A DNA stretch of 64,000 bases from contig JBEBHJ010000003.1 of the NCBI GenBank assembly GCA_040081075.1, positions 38,355 to 102,354 on the forward strand. The letters are read 5' to 3'. The notes beneath the pieces were generated by a model, which worked only from the letters and a program-made list of their open reading frames with translations, had not been told where the DNA came from and searched no databases. This document shows, piece by piece, positions 37,922 through 46,688 of this stretch; within the stretch, counting starts at the first letter, position 1; each line of letters begins with the position of its first letter. The DNA comes from JANJUB01 sp040081075. GTDB lineage: Bacteria; Armatimonadota; Fimbriimonadia; Fimbriimonadales; Fimbriimonadaceae. The translations under genes and the position numbers were made by a program.

Positions 37922-38380
37922 ATGTCAACTTCCCCATCCGATAGCCTGAAACGCGCCTGCGGCATCTTCCTTCAAGACCTTCAAGCCCTGCCCGAAGAAG
38001 CCTTTGATAAGTCGTTCGGCCGCAAAACCCGAACCGTCGCCGACATCGTTTATGAGGTCAACCTCGTGAACGATCATATCGCCATGAACATTCGCGGAGA
38101 AGAAGCTCTGCCGTTTCCCGATGAAGGTTGGATCAAGGCGCCGGAGGATTTTCGGACCAAAGAAGCCGTAATCGCTGGTTTCCAAAAGTCAAGCCAAACC
38201 ATCATCGCCACTGCCGAAGGATTCTCCGAGGTTCAGCTCGAAGAAACGGTGAAAACCGAAAGAGGCGAATCCACCCGAACCGACCGCATCCGTTTCATGG
38301 CGCTCCACCTGTGGTATCACAGCGGCCAACTCAACTTCATCCAAACGCTCATGGGTGACGACGGTTGGCATTGGGAGTAA
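37922..38380 (+). CDS. DinB-like family protein
   Basis: A 152-residue four-helix-bundle protein of the DinB/YfiT-like superfamily. VADIVYEVNLVNDHIAMNI carries the first metal-type histidine and LHLWYHSGQLNFIQ the C-terminal pair. DinB-like proteins bind a divalent metal and some transfer thiols; this one is unassigned. TACGAT lies seven bases before the ATG (leaderless candidate), so it may have its own promoter despite the close upstream gene. Confidence 0.8.
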   Translation: MSTSPSDSLKRACGIFLQDLQALPEEAFDKSFGRKTRTVADIVYEVNLVNDHIAMNIRGEEALPFPDEGWIKAPEDFRTKEAVIAGFQKSSQTIIATAEGFSEVQLEETVKTERGESTRTDRIRFMALHLWYHSGQLNFIQTLMGDDGWHWE

Positions 38381-38605
38381 AGATTCACCCCCAGTGCAAA
38401 ACTGAGGGGGATAGCAAAGGGTTTCTTCTTGTTTTGAGTTGGGGCCGGTGTTCGCGGGCTTGCCGTAGAGTTCGGGGTGCTGATGCTTGCCCTTTTCCTT
38501 GTCCTTCTTACAGAACTTCAACTGGGGCGCTTTTCTCGAACGTTACTTGCCCCATGAAACGACCCCTAGCTTAGCCGGGTAAGCCGTTCTGTCATAATCT
38601 AATCC

Positions 38606-40474
38606 ATGTCCCAAGACATTCAGCGAATCGTTGCCACCGACTGTGGCTCCACGACCACAAAAGCCATTCTTATTGAGCGAAATCCGAATGGACAGTACCG
38701 TTTGGTGGCTCGCGGTGAGGCTCCTACTACGGTTGAGAGGCCGTTTGAGGATGTAACCATCGGCGTTTTGAATGCTATTACCGAGCTAGAAGAAGTTTGC
38801 GAAGATTTGCCTCAGTCGGTTCAAAACGAGGGTTTTAAGAGCGGGCGCCGCAAGCTGATTAAGGACGGTCAAGTTTGGCGCCTCACGAAAGAAGGCAAGA
38901 CGATTGATCAGCGTGTAGACCCCAACGAGGCTTCGGAGCTTTACGTTTCCACCAGCTCGGCCGGTGGCGGTTTGCAGATGATGGTGGCGGGAGTTGTAAA
39001 AGCGATGTCGGCCGAATCCGCCGAACGCGCTGCGCTAGGCGCTGGTGCGATCCTTATGGATACCCTCGCCGTCGACGACGGACGCAAGGATTACCAGAAG
39101 GTGGAGCGACTGCGCCAACTGCGACCGGACATCATTTTGATGTCGGGCGGAACCGATGGCGGCACCAAGAGCCACTTGATTGAAATGGCCGAAGTTGTGC
39201 GCCGTGCTGACCCCAAGCCCCGATTTGGCGATATGCAGTTGCCGATTATCTACGCCGGAAACGTGGAAGCGCGCACGGAAGTGAAGGAAGTTTTGGGCGC
39301 GGATATTGCATTCAAGCCAGTTGACAACTTGCGCCCTACACTGGACCGCGAAAACCTTGACCCTGCTCGCGATGAGATTCACGAGATGTTCTTGGAGCAC
39401 GTAATGCAGCAGGCTCCGGGATATTCCAAACTGCTCGAGTGGACCAGCCAAGAAGTCATGGCGACTCCAAACGCCGTGGGCAAACTGCTTAAAGAGTACG
39501 CCGAGAACGAGGGCATCAACCTGCTTGGTGTGGACATTGGCGGAGCCACGACGGACGTTTTCTCGGTCTTCATGAATGATGCCAACGAGCGCATTTATAA
39601 CCGAACGGTTTCGGCCAACCTCGGCATGAGCTATTCGATTTGTAACGTTCTAAAGGAAGCGACGATCGAGAATATCACGCGTTGGCTACCGTTCGAAATC
39701 GATGCAAGCGAAGTTCGAAACCGGCTGCGAAACAAGATGATCCGCCCGACGACGATTCCTCACACCTACGAGGATTTGCTTATCGAGCAATCGGTGGCAA
39801 GAGAGGCACTTAGGCTCGCCTTTGAGCACCACAAATCGCTCGCCCGAAACCTCACCGGTATGCAGCAACAGCGCGACGTGGGTCAGATGTTCGACCAGAA
39901 AGGCGGCGGTGGCACGCTCATTAAGATGATGCTCCTCGACATCATCATCGGTTCCGGCGGAGTGCTTTCCCACGCTCCCGAACGTGCTCAATCAGCGCTG
40001 ATGATGATGGACGCCTATCAACCAGAAGGCGTGACGATGCTCACGGTTGACTCCATCTTTATGACCCCCCACCTTGGCGTTCTGTCTCAGCACTTCTACG
40101 AAGCCGCACGCGACGTTTTTGAATACGACTGCATCGTCAAGATTGGCGATTGTATTTCTCCGGTGGGCAACGGTAAGCCCGGCGAAACGGCAGTCACGAT
40201 CTCGGGCGGCGGAGTGAACGAAGCCGTTCCTTACGGATCGATCAAAGTCATTCCTTGCAATCGCAATCAGTTCCTAGAACTCACGATTGAGCCGGGCAAG
40301 AACTTTGACATGGGCGCGGGCAAGGGCAAATCTATTTCCAAAAGAGTGGAAGGCGGAACGGTTGGCATCATCGTGGATGCACGCGGGCGCCCCTTCAACT
40401 TGGCGACCGATAACGCTACACGCATTAAGAACAACCGCGATTGGCTCCAGGCTATGGGCTTGCCGCTTCCCTAG
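38606..40474 (+). CDS. glmL: GlmL/MutL family ASKHA-type protein
   Basis: A 622-residue protein of the MutL (glutamate mutase L) family, an ASKHA-type ATPase found beside B12-dependent mutases and thought to act as a chaperone. It begins with VATDCGSTTTKAILIE (phosphate-1 motif), RGEAPTTVE and VTIGVLNAI, and later shows LGVDIGGATTDVFS and SGGGVNEAV. No glm/mutE genes are visible in the window, so the partner is unknown. The ATG lies seven bases after CATAAT (leaderless candidate). The stop shares CTAG with the convergent gene. Confidence 0.88.
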   Translation: MSQDIQRIVATDCGSTTTKAILIERNPNGQYRLVARGEAPTTVERPFEDVTIGVLNAITELEEVCEDLPQSVQNEGFKSGRRKLIKDGQVWRLTKEGKTIDQRVDPNEASELYVSTSSAGGGLQMMVAGVVKAMSAESAERAALGAGAILMDTLAVDDGRKDYQKVERLRQLRPDIILMSGGTDGGTKSHLIEMAEVVRRADPKPRFGDMQLPIIYAGNVEARTEVKEVLGADIAFKPVDNLRPTLDRENLDPARDEIHEMFLEHVMQQAPGYSKLLEWTSQEVMATPNAVGKLLKEYAENEGINLLGVDIGGATTDVFSVFMNDANERIYNRTVSANLGMSYSICNVLKEATIENITRWLPFEIDASEVRNRLRNKMIRPTTIPHTYEDLLIEQSVAREALRLAFEHHKSLARNLTGMQQQRDVGQMFDQKGGGGTLIKMMLLDIIIGSGGVLSHAPERAQSALMMMDAYQPEGVTMLTVDSIFMTPHLGVLSQHFYEAARDVFEYDCIVKIGDCISPVGNGKPGETAVTISGGGVNEAVPYGSIKVIPCNRNQFLELTIEPGKNFDMGAGKGKSISKRVEGGTVGIIVDARGRPFNLATDNATRIKNNRDWLQAMGLPLP

Positions 40475-40821
40475 TTTCGACCGCCGCGACCCCGACCGTC
40501 AGTTGACTCTGGCGGAGGGGTGGCTTGGCTAGGAACCGAAGGTGTGCCCGTGTCGCCCTTCTTGCCCGGGATGATCGTGTTGTGCGGCTTTTGTCCGGGT
40601 GCTAGTTCAAAGCCGGTTTTCGGAGCCTGAGTTCGCTCGGTTCGCTTGGCGGAACTGGGGCTCTTGCCCGATCCGGCTTCATAGTCTCCCATGTATTCCA
40701 CCGCTCCGCCACTCACCGTGAGGTTACTCTTGAGGGCCCAAATGATGACCCCCAGAATCGTCGCTGCGGCGGCGACCATCAGCGCCATTACCCATTTCGG
40801 AATATCCAGAAAGAAAAACAT
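40471..40821 (-). CDS. single-pass membrane protein with Pro/Gly-rich tail
   Basis: A 116-residue protein with one membrane helix near the N-terminus (VMALMVAAAATILGVIIWAL) and a charged, proline- and glycine-rich tail ending GRGRGGRN. It starts one base after the stop of the prepilin-like gene and is probably its operon partner. I see no known domain. Its stop shares CTAG with glmL. Confidence 0.7.
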   Translation of the reverse strand: MFFFLDIPKWVMALMVAAAATILGVIIWALKSNLTVSGGAVEYMGDYEAGSGKSPSSAKRTERTQAPKTGFELAPGQKPHNTIIPGKKGDTGTPSVPSQATPPPESTDGRGRGGRN

Positions 40822-40822
40822 C

Positions 40823-41749
40823 TTATAAAGCGATTGCGGGCTCGCGTCCCGTAAAGTCGTAATCCGGTCGGAACATGTAAGGGTGGCAAGTTGAGCCGCC
40901 AACATTAAGATACCAAACTTTCTCGGGTCGCCCGCCCTCCAAATAAGTTGCCCAAGGGTCGATCTTGTAGTCGGTTTGTTGCGGATCGAGTTGAGATCCG
41001 ATGCGGCGGAACTTGGCCGAAGTATCGGTCGCTACGAAGTTTTGCCCTTGCAAATAGGTCCAGGCCGTAACGCGCGTGCCTCCTGCGATGGTCCGCTCTA
41101 GGTCAGACGTGAAGCCGTTAGTAGCATTCGAACATCCGGCCGTTCCGGCGATATAGACGCAAGGTGCGTTGGCGTCATTGCAAATCAAGTAAGGATTCGT
41201 AAACGCGTAACCCTCAGTAACACGCTTCCCCTTGCCCGACCAATACATAATGCAGTTGCTTGGCGCGGCGGTTCCAGTGGCGCTATAAGATTGAAGAAGA
41301 CCGTTAAACGTGTAGGTGCTACCGGCCTTCACACGACTCGGCACAGAGCCGATGTTGCTGAAACTGGGAGTGACCCGAGGCGCGCCTTTGCCTTCATAAA
41401 TCTCCCAGTTCTTTACGTAGTTCTGAATGGCGTTTGCCCACATCCCCTGGTTGCGGCTGATATAGGCCGGACCCACCGAAGCATCCCAGTCATAGGGAAT
41501 CTCATGCCATTGGCCCCATGACCAACCGGAAGGATCGTTAGGAGCCGAAGTTGTGCCGAGCGGAAACATGTCATCCCAATCGGAGAGGTAAAGCATGGTC
41601 GAAGTTCCGATTTGCTTCAGGTTCGAAAGGTCCACAATCTTCTTGGCCGATTCTTTGGCCTGGGCGAACGCCGGAAAAAGAATCGCCGCCAAAATCGCAA
41701 TAATCGCGATGACCACCAATAGCTCAATGAGCGTAAATGCTCTCTTCAT
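40823..41749 (-). CDS. prepilin-type N-terminal cleavage/methylation protein (DUF1559-like)
   Basis: A 308-residue protein beginning with the type IV prepilin leader KRAFTLIELLVVIAIIAIL, followed by AAILFPAFAQAKESAKK, a form very typical of Armatimonadota. The C-terminal part holds several cysteines and WD/Y-rich loops as in DUF1559/H-X9-DG pseudopilin-like proteins. It is secreted and probably a minor pseudopilin. A GAGGAAG site precedes the ATG. Confidence 0.92.
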   Translation of the reverse strand: MKRAFTLIELLVVIAIIAILAAILFPAFAQAKESAKKIVDLSNLKQIGTSTMLYLSDWDDMFPLGTTSAPNDPSGWSWGQWHEIPYDWDASVGPAYISRNQGMWANAIQNYVKNWEIYEGKGAPRVTPSFSNIGSVPSRVKAGSTYTFNGLLQSYSATGTAAPSNCIMYWSGKGKRVTEGYAFTNPYLICNDANAPCVYIAGTAGCSNATNGFTSDLERTIAGGTRVTAWTYLQGQNFVATDTSAKFRRIGSQLDPQQTDYKIDPWATYLEGGRPEKVWYLNVGGSTCHPYMFRPDYDFTGREPAIAL

Positions 41750-41873
41750 TTGTCTTCCTCAATACACGATGACGGTTTTTCGTCAGCCTAAGTTCAGGTT
41801 AGCATAATCTTGCCAGCCCTAACCGGTATTTGGCCGAAGATGTATGGCCTTTCTGATGCAAGCTACGCCCGGA

Positions 41874-41898
41874 GATTCCAACCTGCGCCATATGGCCA
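41874..41898. repeat. relic fragment of the MITE interior
   Basis: This stretch matches the MITE interior at 45396-45420 in 23 of 25 positions (GATTCCA…CTGCGCCATA…GGCCA). No terminal repeat remains. It is the only notable feature of the 214-base gap 41750-41963, apart from a small TGACG/CGTCA hairpin near 41768. Confidence 0.5.
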
Positions 41899-41963
41899 GG
41901 GAAACGCAACGGCTTATCGTCGCGTATTGACCCAAACCTGGCAGGAAGTCTCTACCCTCCTAT

Positions 41964-43616
41964 CTAGCGCACGGAGACCTTCACGCGATCGTAGATGATC
42001 TGATAACGACTCGAGTCGCGGACACCGATATTACTCACATAGCACCGTAGCTGCACCGCCCCATCGGAAGCTCGACGATAGTTTCCGGCGGGGATGTTGA
42101 GGATTTGCTTGGTTTCTAGGGTGGAGCCGATGGGAAGCGTTCCGATGGGATCGAGGTTACCCGTGACCCAGTTCCGCATATGAACTTGTAGGTTCGCTGC
42201 GCCGATATTTTCCGAAGTTTGCACGTCAATAAACACATCAAAGAAACTCGGCGCGGTCATATCGGTCGCCATATTCAGGAAGAAAGCCGATTGGAAGAGG
42301 CGGCCCACCGTCGGATCTGCGAGTTGGAGAGTTCGCAAGTTAAGACCATCAGCGGTTGAGAGAGAGCGCGTGTTACCAATCAGCGGTGTGAGAAGATCGG
42401 GAGAGAGCGAGGTTGCCCAAACGCGGTTTTCGGGCATGATTCGCAAGATTCGCCCGGCCGTGCCGCTGCGATGATCCATGAGATAGATCTCGCCATTCGA
42501 ATCAACATCAATTGAACTGATTTTCGCCCCGGCAGCAAGATCGGCGGTGTGCTCGACCAAATCCGTAGCAGAACCTTCTCCCGTAATGCCATTTATGACG
42601 AGCCGACACGACCAGACCTTCTGTGTAACATAATCGGCAAAAAAGTATCGGCCAAAGAAATCACCCAGAAGTAGGCCGCGGTAAACATGGCCACCCGTGA
42701 TGGAGAAGCCGTCCGAGTGGGTGTACTCGGTGATGGGAAAAACATAGGGTGGTACCCCGCCGCCTAGACCGGTTAGCAAGTTTCCTTCATAAACCCTCCA
42801 ACCGTAGTTTCGGCCTCCGGCCAGAGGTGGCTCGTAGTTAACTTCTTCGCGCTGACCCTGACCCACATCGCCAATGAGCATTCCTCCGGTGCCGAGCAAG
42901 ACGGGATTGTCAAAACTCCACTTCCAAGGGTTGCGCAGACCATAAGACCAAATCTCGTCGTCACCGGCGATGCCAACGAAGGGATTGTTAGAGGGAACGT
43001 GATAGTTGCGATTGGGGTCAGCCGGGAAGTCGTCACTGTTCACGTCAATCCGTAGCATCTTTCCGAGGAGCGTGCCCGTAAGTGTCTGCGCTCGATTTCC
43101 TGGATCATTCGAGCTTCCCCCATCGCCCATGCCGATGTAGAGATAGTTATCCAGGGGGCCGAACTTGATCGTGCCGCCGTTGTGATTGGCAAAAGGCTGA
43201 TCGATAAATAAGACTTGCTGAGCCGAACCTGGATCGGCAAGCAGAGGGTTGCCAGCATTTCTTGTGTAACGAACGATGCGCGTGTCGCCAGCGGTGTCGG
43301 TGTAGCTGACATAGAAGAGCCGATTTGTGGCGTAGTTGGGATGAAATGCCAGCCCCAGCAATCCGCCTTCGCCATCGGATGGATGCACAATACCGACGAG
43401 ATTGAGAAAGTTGCTAGGTTGCACGACGCCATTCACAACCACGCGAATGAGGCCGCGTTGTTCGGTGACGAACTGAACGCTCGGATTGGTCGGATCCTGA
43501 ATCATACCGATCGGCAGATTCAATCCAGTGACATAGACCTGCACTTTGAGCGGCTGACCAAAGCTGATCGAGGCTGCAAGCAAGCTGAGAATGGCGCAAA
43601 CAAATCGTTTCTTCAT
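41964..43616 (-). CDS. PQQ-type glucose/sorbosone dehydrogenase-like secreted protein
   Basis: A 550-residue exported protein (signal peptide ending ISFGQ). The first ~370 residues form the GSDH six-bladed propeller: LNLPIGMI, RGLIRVVVNG, GEGGLLGLAFHPNYATNRLFYVSYT, FANHNGGTIKFGPL, YIGMGDGGSSNDPGNRAQ and WSYGLRNPWKWSFD. The C-terminal ~150 residues are a separate beta domain with ENIGAANLQVHMRNW. It probably oxidises sugars in the periplasm; the cofactor is unproven. An AAGGA site precedes the ATG. Confidence 0.92.
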   Translation of the reverse strand: MKKRFVCAILSLLAASISFGQPLKVQVYVTGLNLPIGMIQDPTNPSVQFVTEQRGLIRVVVNGVVQPSNFLNLVGIVHPSDGEGGLLGLAFHPNYATNRLFYVSYTDTAGDTRIVRYTRNAGNPLLADPGSAQQVLFIDQPFANHNGGTIKFGPLDNYLYIGMGDGGSSNDPGNRAQTLTGTLLGKMLRIDVNSDDFPADPNRNYHVPSNNPFVGIAGDDEIWSYGLRNPWKWSFDNPVLLGTGGMLIGDVGQGQREEVNYEPPLAGGRNYGWRVYEGNLLTGLGGGVPPYVFPITEYTHSDGFSITGGHVYRGLLLGDFFGRYFFADYVTQKVWSCRLVINGITGEGSATDLVEHTADLAAGAKISSIDVDSNGEIYLMDHRSGTAGRILRIMPENRVWATSLSPDLLTPLIGNTRSLSTADGLNLRTLQLADPTVGRLFQSAFFLNMATDMTAPSFFDVFIDVQTSENIGAANLQVHMRNWVTGNLDPIGTLPIGSTLETKQILNIPAGNYRRASDGAVQLRCYVSNIGVRDSSRYQIIYDRVKVSVR

Positions 43617-43706
43617 ACGAGTAAATCCTTATGCGAGTTTATCTCGTAGATCGGTTCACTTACAGAGAAACGCGCAGTATTTTTGCTAGGTTAACACCTA
43701 GCCCGG

Positions 43707-44022
43707 CTGAGCTCCGCGCCCCTCGCGCCGTAAGATATTGTGCCGTCACTGCTACGGTCCGACTGGATCACGTGCGTCGCTATGGTTAGACGGTTCTTGA
43801 TCGCAGTCGTAGTGCTCGTTCCTGAGGCAGTTTACTCCCGGTGAGTCCAATCTGCGCCATACGATCTCCTTTTGATGGATTGCTTTCACGTGTGGCGCTA
43901 TTGTAATCCGAGTGCAGATCTCTCATTCACGATTTACCTAACGATTGCGATTTTACTCCTGATTCCAATCTGCGCCATACGGCCCAAGCGGCATCGTATG
44001 GCGCGAGGTGCGCGCAGCTCAC
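43707..44022. mobile_element. MITE copy A (compound, recombined)
   Basis: The terminal inverted repeats are about 29 bp (43707-43735 and 43994-44022) and match those of copies B and C. The interior holds two units in tandem: a first diverged unit runs from the left end to about 43860, where TCCAATCTGCGCCATACG joins directly to CATACGATCTCC of a second unit. This is the product expected from recombination at a shared GCGCCATACG. No open frame in it looks real. The flanking gap 43617-43706 holds only a small GCTAGG/CCTAGC hairpin. Confidence 0.85.
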
Positions 44023-44036
44023 TCAAACGGGGCCGG

Positions 44037-44060
44037 TGTATGGCGTGCGCGGAGTTCACC
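44037..44060. mobile_element. relic right end of the same MITE family
   Basis: TGTATGGC followed by GTGCGCGGAGTTCAC matches the right terminal repeat of copy B with a six-base deletion and one substitution. The stop codon (TGA) of the minus-strand gene ending at 44056 lies inside this relic, so an old insertion may have trimmed that gene's 3' end. Confidence 0.6.
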
Positions 44061-44502
44061 ACAACAGTTTAGGAGGGATTGCCAAGTCTTCAATCAAACA
44101 GTGATACTCGCCAGCAAGCGCGATCCTTGACACCTGGCATTCCTTCATCCACTCAAGGATTTGCTCCGCTGAAACGTATGAGGGATCATGCCTAAAGAAA
44201 GGCTCATATGATGCCTGCAGGATCGGGAGCCGCGTCGCGGTCATCACGGCTGGCCGACCGACAGCAATTGCATCCATCCCTGAAAACAGATGGGAGTTTC
44301 CAAAATTTATTGCTTGAGCCTCTAAGACTGAACAGTAGGGCCAGATTCCTGACAGGTCGAACTGAACGTGCTTAATGTGAGCAGTCACAAATTGGGCTAG
44401 AACGTCTCGCTCGTACACACCATCCACAGCAATTACGTGCAGCAACTCGGTTACATCCGAAAGTTCGATAAGTCGCCACGCAACCTCTCCGAAACTATAC
44501 AT
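44056..44502 (-). CDS. immunity-like small protein (toxin-antidote region)
   Basis: A 148-residue soluble protein that I cannot place in a named family. Size, acidic mixed alpha/beta character and its position behind RHS and toxin-tip fragments suggest an immunity protein of a polymorphic toxin. Its stop lies in a MITE-end relic. ATG 44502 is preferred over the adjacent TTG 44505. Confidence 0.5.
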   Translation of the reverse strand: MYSFGEVAWRLIELSDVTELLHVIAVDGVYERDVLAQFVTAHIKHVQFDLSGIWPYCSVLEAQAINFGNSHLFSGMDAIAVGRPAVMTATRLPILQASYEPFFRHDPSYVSAEQILEWMKECQVSRIALAGEYHCLIEDLAIPPKLLW

Positions 44503-44534
44503 CAAACTGGCTTACTCGAAGATCCTTGGTAGGT

Positions 44535-44756
44535 TCACTGCAATGGCAGATATGCATCGTCGACTCTTCCTGCAAGGGTGTTAAATTGGGCGTGAGGCGA
44601 GTACTGACCGTTGTGCCCAATCAGGTCTATGTCAATCGATCCACCTCCGTCGTAGAATCGCATTTGTTTCATGCCAGACGGGCCTAGTTTAATGCCAACG
44701 GTTCCCGGAGGACCTCCTAGTGGCAAACCACCATGTTCGGTCTTAATGATTGACAC
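44535..44756 (-). pseudogene. RHS toxin-tip-like fragment
   Basis: Seventy-three residues from GTG 44756 (the frame is open to 44798 without a better start), reading TEHGGLPLGGPPGTVGIK … FYDGGGSIDIDLIGHNGQYSPHAQFN. The style, with a Gly/Pro-rich lead-in then an FYD-DID-GH-HA pattern, resembles C-terminal toxin tips of RHS proteins. It lacks the RHS core that would deliver it, so it is probably an orphan cassette. The assignment is by pattern recognition only. Confidence 0.45.
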
Positions 44757-44798
44757 TACCCATGCGTTTGGATTGCTACTCCTATTCCGATGAAAGAC

Positions 44799-45221
44799 TC
44801 ACCTCTGCAAATTAGGATTGCGCAATGCTTCCCTTGCCTGAAACTCCAGTATCTGTGGGACAATTGAAAAGTCTCCATTGAGAATTTCCGTAGCAAATGT
44901 TTCAAGTAGCTGCGGGAGGGTCGGGGCAAACCAGTCTTCATCGCGTATGTTGTCGGCCAGAACATACTCCTCCAGCGCATCCGGGGCTTTGACCGCGAGT
45001 AACAGGGGGAAACTAAAAAGCCCTTTGCCAAACGGCTCTGTACACCCATCAGGGTTAGGGCCAAGGTACACCGCCCCGTCTTGTAGTATTTCAATGCGGC
45101 ACTGGTCATTGCAGAGGATGATCCGCTGGACAAACGATTGTTTGAATCGGTCACTACAGTTGACCAAAGCAAACTTCCGCATAAGGGGTGAGAGTAACTC
45201 GAGAGCGCTTTTTCTATCCAT
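44799..45221 (-). CDS. immunity-like small protein
   Basis: A 140-residue protein starting MDRKSALELLSPLMRKFA. No known domain, signal or membrane segment is visible. It sits between MITE B and the toxin-tip fragment, in the place an immunity gene would occupy relative to the truncated RHS gene upstream. A longer frame from 45272 would begin inside the MITE terminal repeat and is not favoured. Confidence 0.5.
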   Translation of the reverse strand: MDRKSALELLSPLMRKFALVNCSDRFKQSFVQRIILCNDQCRIEILQDGAVYLGPNPDGCTEPFGKGLFSFPLLLAVKAPDALEEYVLADNIRDEDWFAPTLPQLLETFATEILNGDFSIVPQILEFQAREALRNPNLQR

Positions 45222-45257
45222 GACTGTCACCACTAGTGAGTTGCAAAAGATGTTTGG

Positions 45258-45456
45258 GTGAGCTCCGCGCACCTCGCGCCATACGATCTCCTGCTGATGG
45301 CTTGCTCTTGCCGATCAGATCACGTGTGGCGCTATTGCAATCTGGGTCTTGATCCCTCATTCACGATTTACCCTACCAATTACGAGTTTACTCCCGATTC
45401 CAATCTGCGCCATACGGCCAAGGGGCGTCGTATGGCACGAGGTGCGCGGAGCTCAC
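45258..45456. mobile_element. MITE copy B (199 bp, best-preserved)
   Basis: Terminal inverted repeats of 29 bp at 45258-45286 and 45428-45456 start GTGAGCTCCGCGCACC and differ at one position. The interior contains CACGTGTGGCGCTATTG and CCAATCTGCGCCATACGGCC, shared with copies A and C. No transposase gene is present. I see no convincing target-site duplication. The element lies inside the 3' part of an RHS core gene and supplies its premature C-terminus. Confidence 0.92.
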
Positions 45457-46318
45457 TGAACCGTCCGGTTGAGGAGTCGTAGTATCGGTGCCCCAGTAAC
45501 TTTAAGTTGCTATCAGCATCAGATTGATATCCAAATCCGCCGCCATATCCAAACGGCCCTTGGAACGTGCCGGTTGAGGACTCGATGTTTCCAAACGCAT
45601 CGTATTGGCGGGTTGCGCCTAGCGTTTGCCCCGTTCCAGACTGTGCGTCGGCGTTTTTGATGCCGCTGTGCTGAAAGGTTGTGGTTGAACCTCTGCGCTC
45701 CGAAAGACCCGGAGTGAAGGACGCGGAGCCGTCGCCGAGAACGGCGGAGGTGGCCCCGGCTCCCAGCCTCCGGTAAGTTGAGGTCCCGGCTGAGTCAGTT
45801 TTGCTTACCCTGGCGTCGAAGCCATTATATCCAAATGAATTGGTGGCGCTGGAAGGGTAGGTAATCCCCGTGACTCTGGATTCATAGTCATACCCGGGTC
45901 GGCCAGCTAACGCCGGTTTGCCGTATTCATTTGTTCTGGATGCTGGGTCATGAATTCCCTTTGCGTCGTCTGGCCATTCAAAATGCATTTCCATGGCCGA
46001 TTCGTGTAGCGCATCTACTTCAGAATCGGATAGTGACCTGCTCCAAATGACCTTCCGAGTCTTGGAATCGCAGACCTTAAGAACGAAGGGCACACCCGCC
46101 CATCGATGAGCCTCATCTGTAATCCGGACCCTTTGACCTTTTGAAACTAGCCTCTCCTTTTTAGTGTTTGTTGCGTCGTCAAGAATAACTAGAATGGGTT
46201 GATCCGACCTATTTGTTACGTCGAAGTGCGGGTCCAACCGATCGCCTGGCACGCAACCACTCCCTGAGATTAGCGTTAGGAATATGACCGTTAGCATGCT
46301 ACCTAAAGGAATTCGCAT
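45380..46318 (-). pseudogene. lipoprotein/RHS-core chimera truncated by MITE B
   Basis: A 312-codon frame. Residues 1-22 are a lipoprotein signal with lipobox SGSGC; residues 23-~120 are an unknown domain (RSDQPILVILDDATNTKK); residues ~130-285 are the end of an RHS core: YDYESRVTGITYPSSATNSFGYNGF, QYDAFGNIESSTG and LGHRYYDSSTGRF. Directly after GRF, where an RHS core should go on to its toxin, the frame enters the terminal repeat of MITE B and stops 25 codons later. The join of a lipoprotein start to an RHS tail suggests an earlier recombination as well. Confidence 0.75.
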
Positions 46319-46339
46319 AATCCTCGGCGTCCTCCTTGG

Positions 46340-46556
46340 GTGAGCTCCGCGCACCTCGCGCCATACGATCTCCTTCCGATGGTTTGCTCGTGCCTAGCAG
46401 ATCACGTGTGGCGCTATTGTAATACTGTGTTCGATCCCTCATCATCGAATCCTTTGTCGATGCGATTTTACTCTCGTTTCTAATCTGCCCCATACGGCCA
46501 AGCCTGCTCCGCCCTTAGCGGAGGGGCGTCGAATGGCACGAGTGCGCGTAGCTCAC
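46340..46556. mobile_element. MITE copy C (217 bp)
   Basis: The left terminal repeat 46340-46368 is identical to that of copy B; the right one, 46529-46556, is diverged with one base deleted. The interior matches copies A and B but carries an extra CTCCGC/GCGGAG hairpin near 46507-46522. It lies just upstream of the lipoprotein/RHS chimera, so the chimera is bracketed by copies B and C. Confidence 0.9.
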
Positions 46557-46688
46557 CGCAAGCGGCCCGGATTCCTGCACCCCCCCTCTCCCTCCCACTA
46601 CGATTCCCTCACTGCTTTCGGCGGGATCCGTGACCGGAGCGGCGAGGGGGTGTTGCGTTGCGACCTACTCGGTTAACTTGTTAATCAG

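Noticed and set aside
38386..38410. CCCCCAGT/ACTGAGGGGG hairpin after the DinB-like gene as a terminator
   Set aside because: It has a two-base bulge and no T-run, so it is too weak to list.
45258..45482. Short frames within the MITEs (starting MSSAHL or MARGARSSL)
   Set aside because: They arise from the terminal repeats in every copy and have no protein-like features.
46557..46688. C-rich/G-rich pairing (CACCCCCC with GAGGGGGTG) as a structured RNA
   Set aside because: The arms are about 60 bases apart and of low complexity, with no recognisable RNA family.
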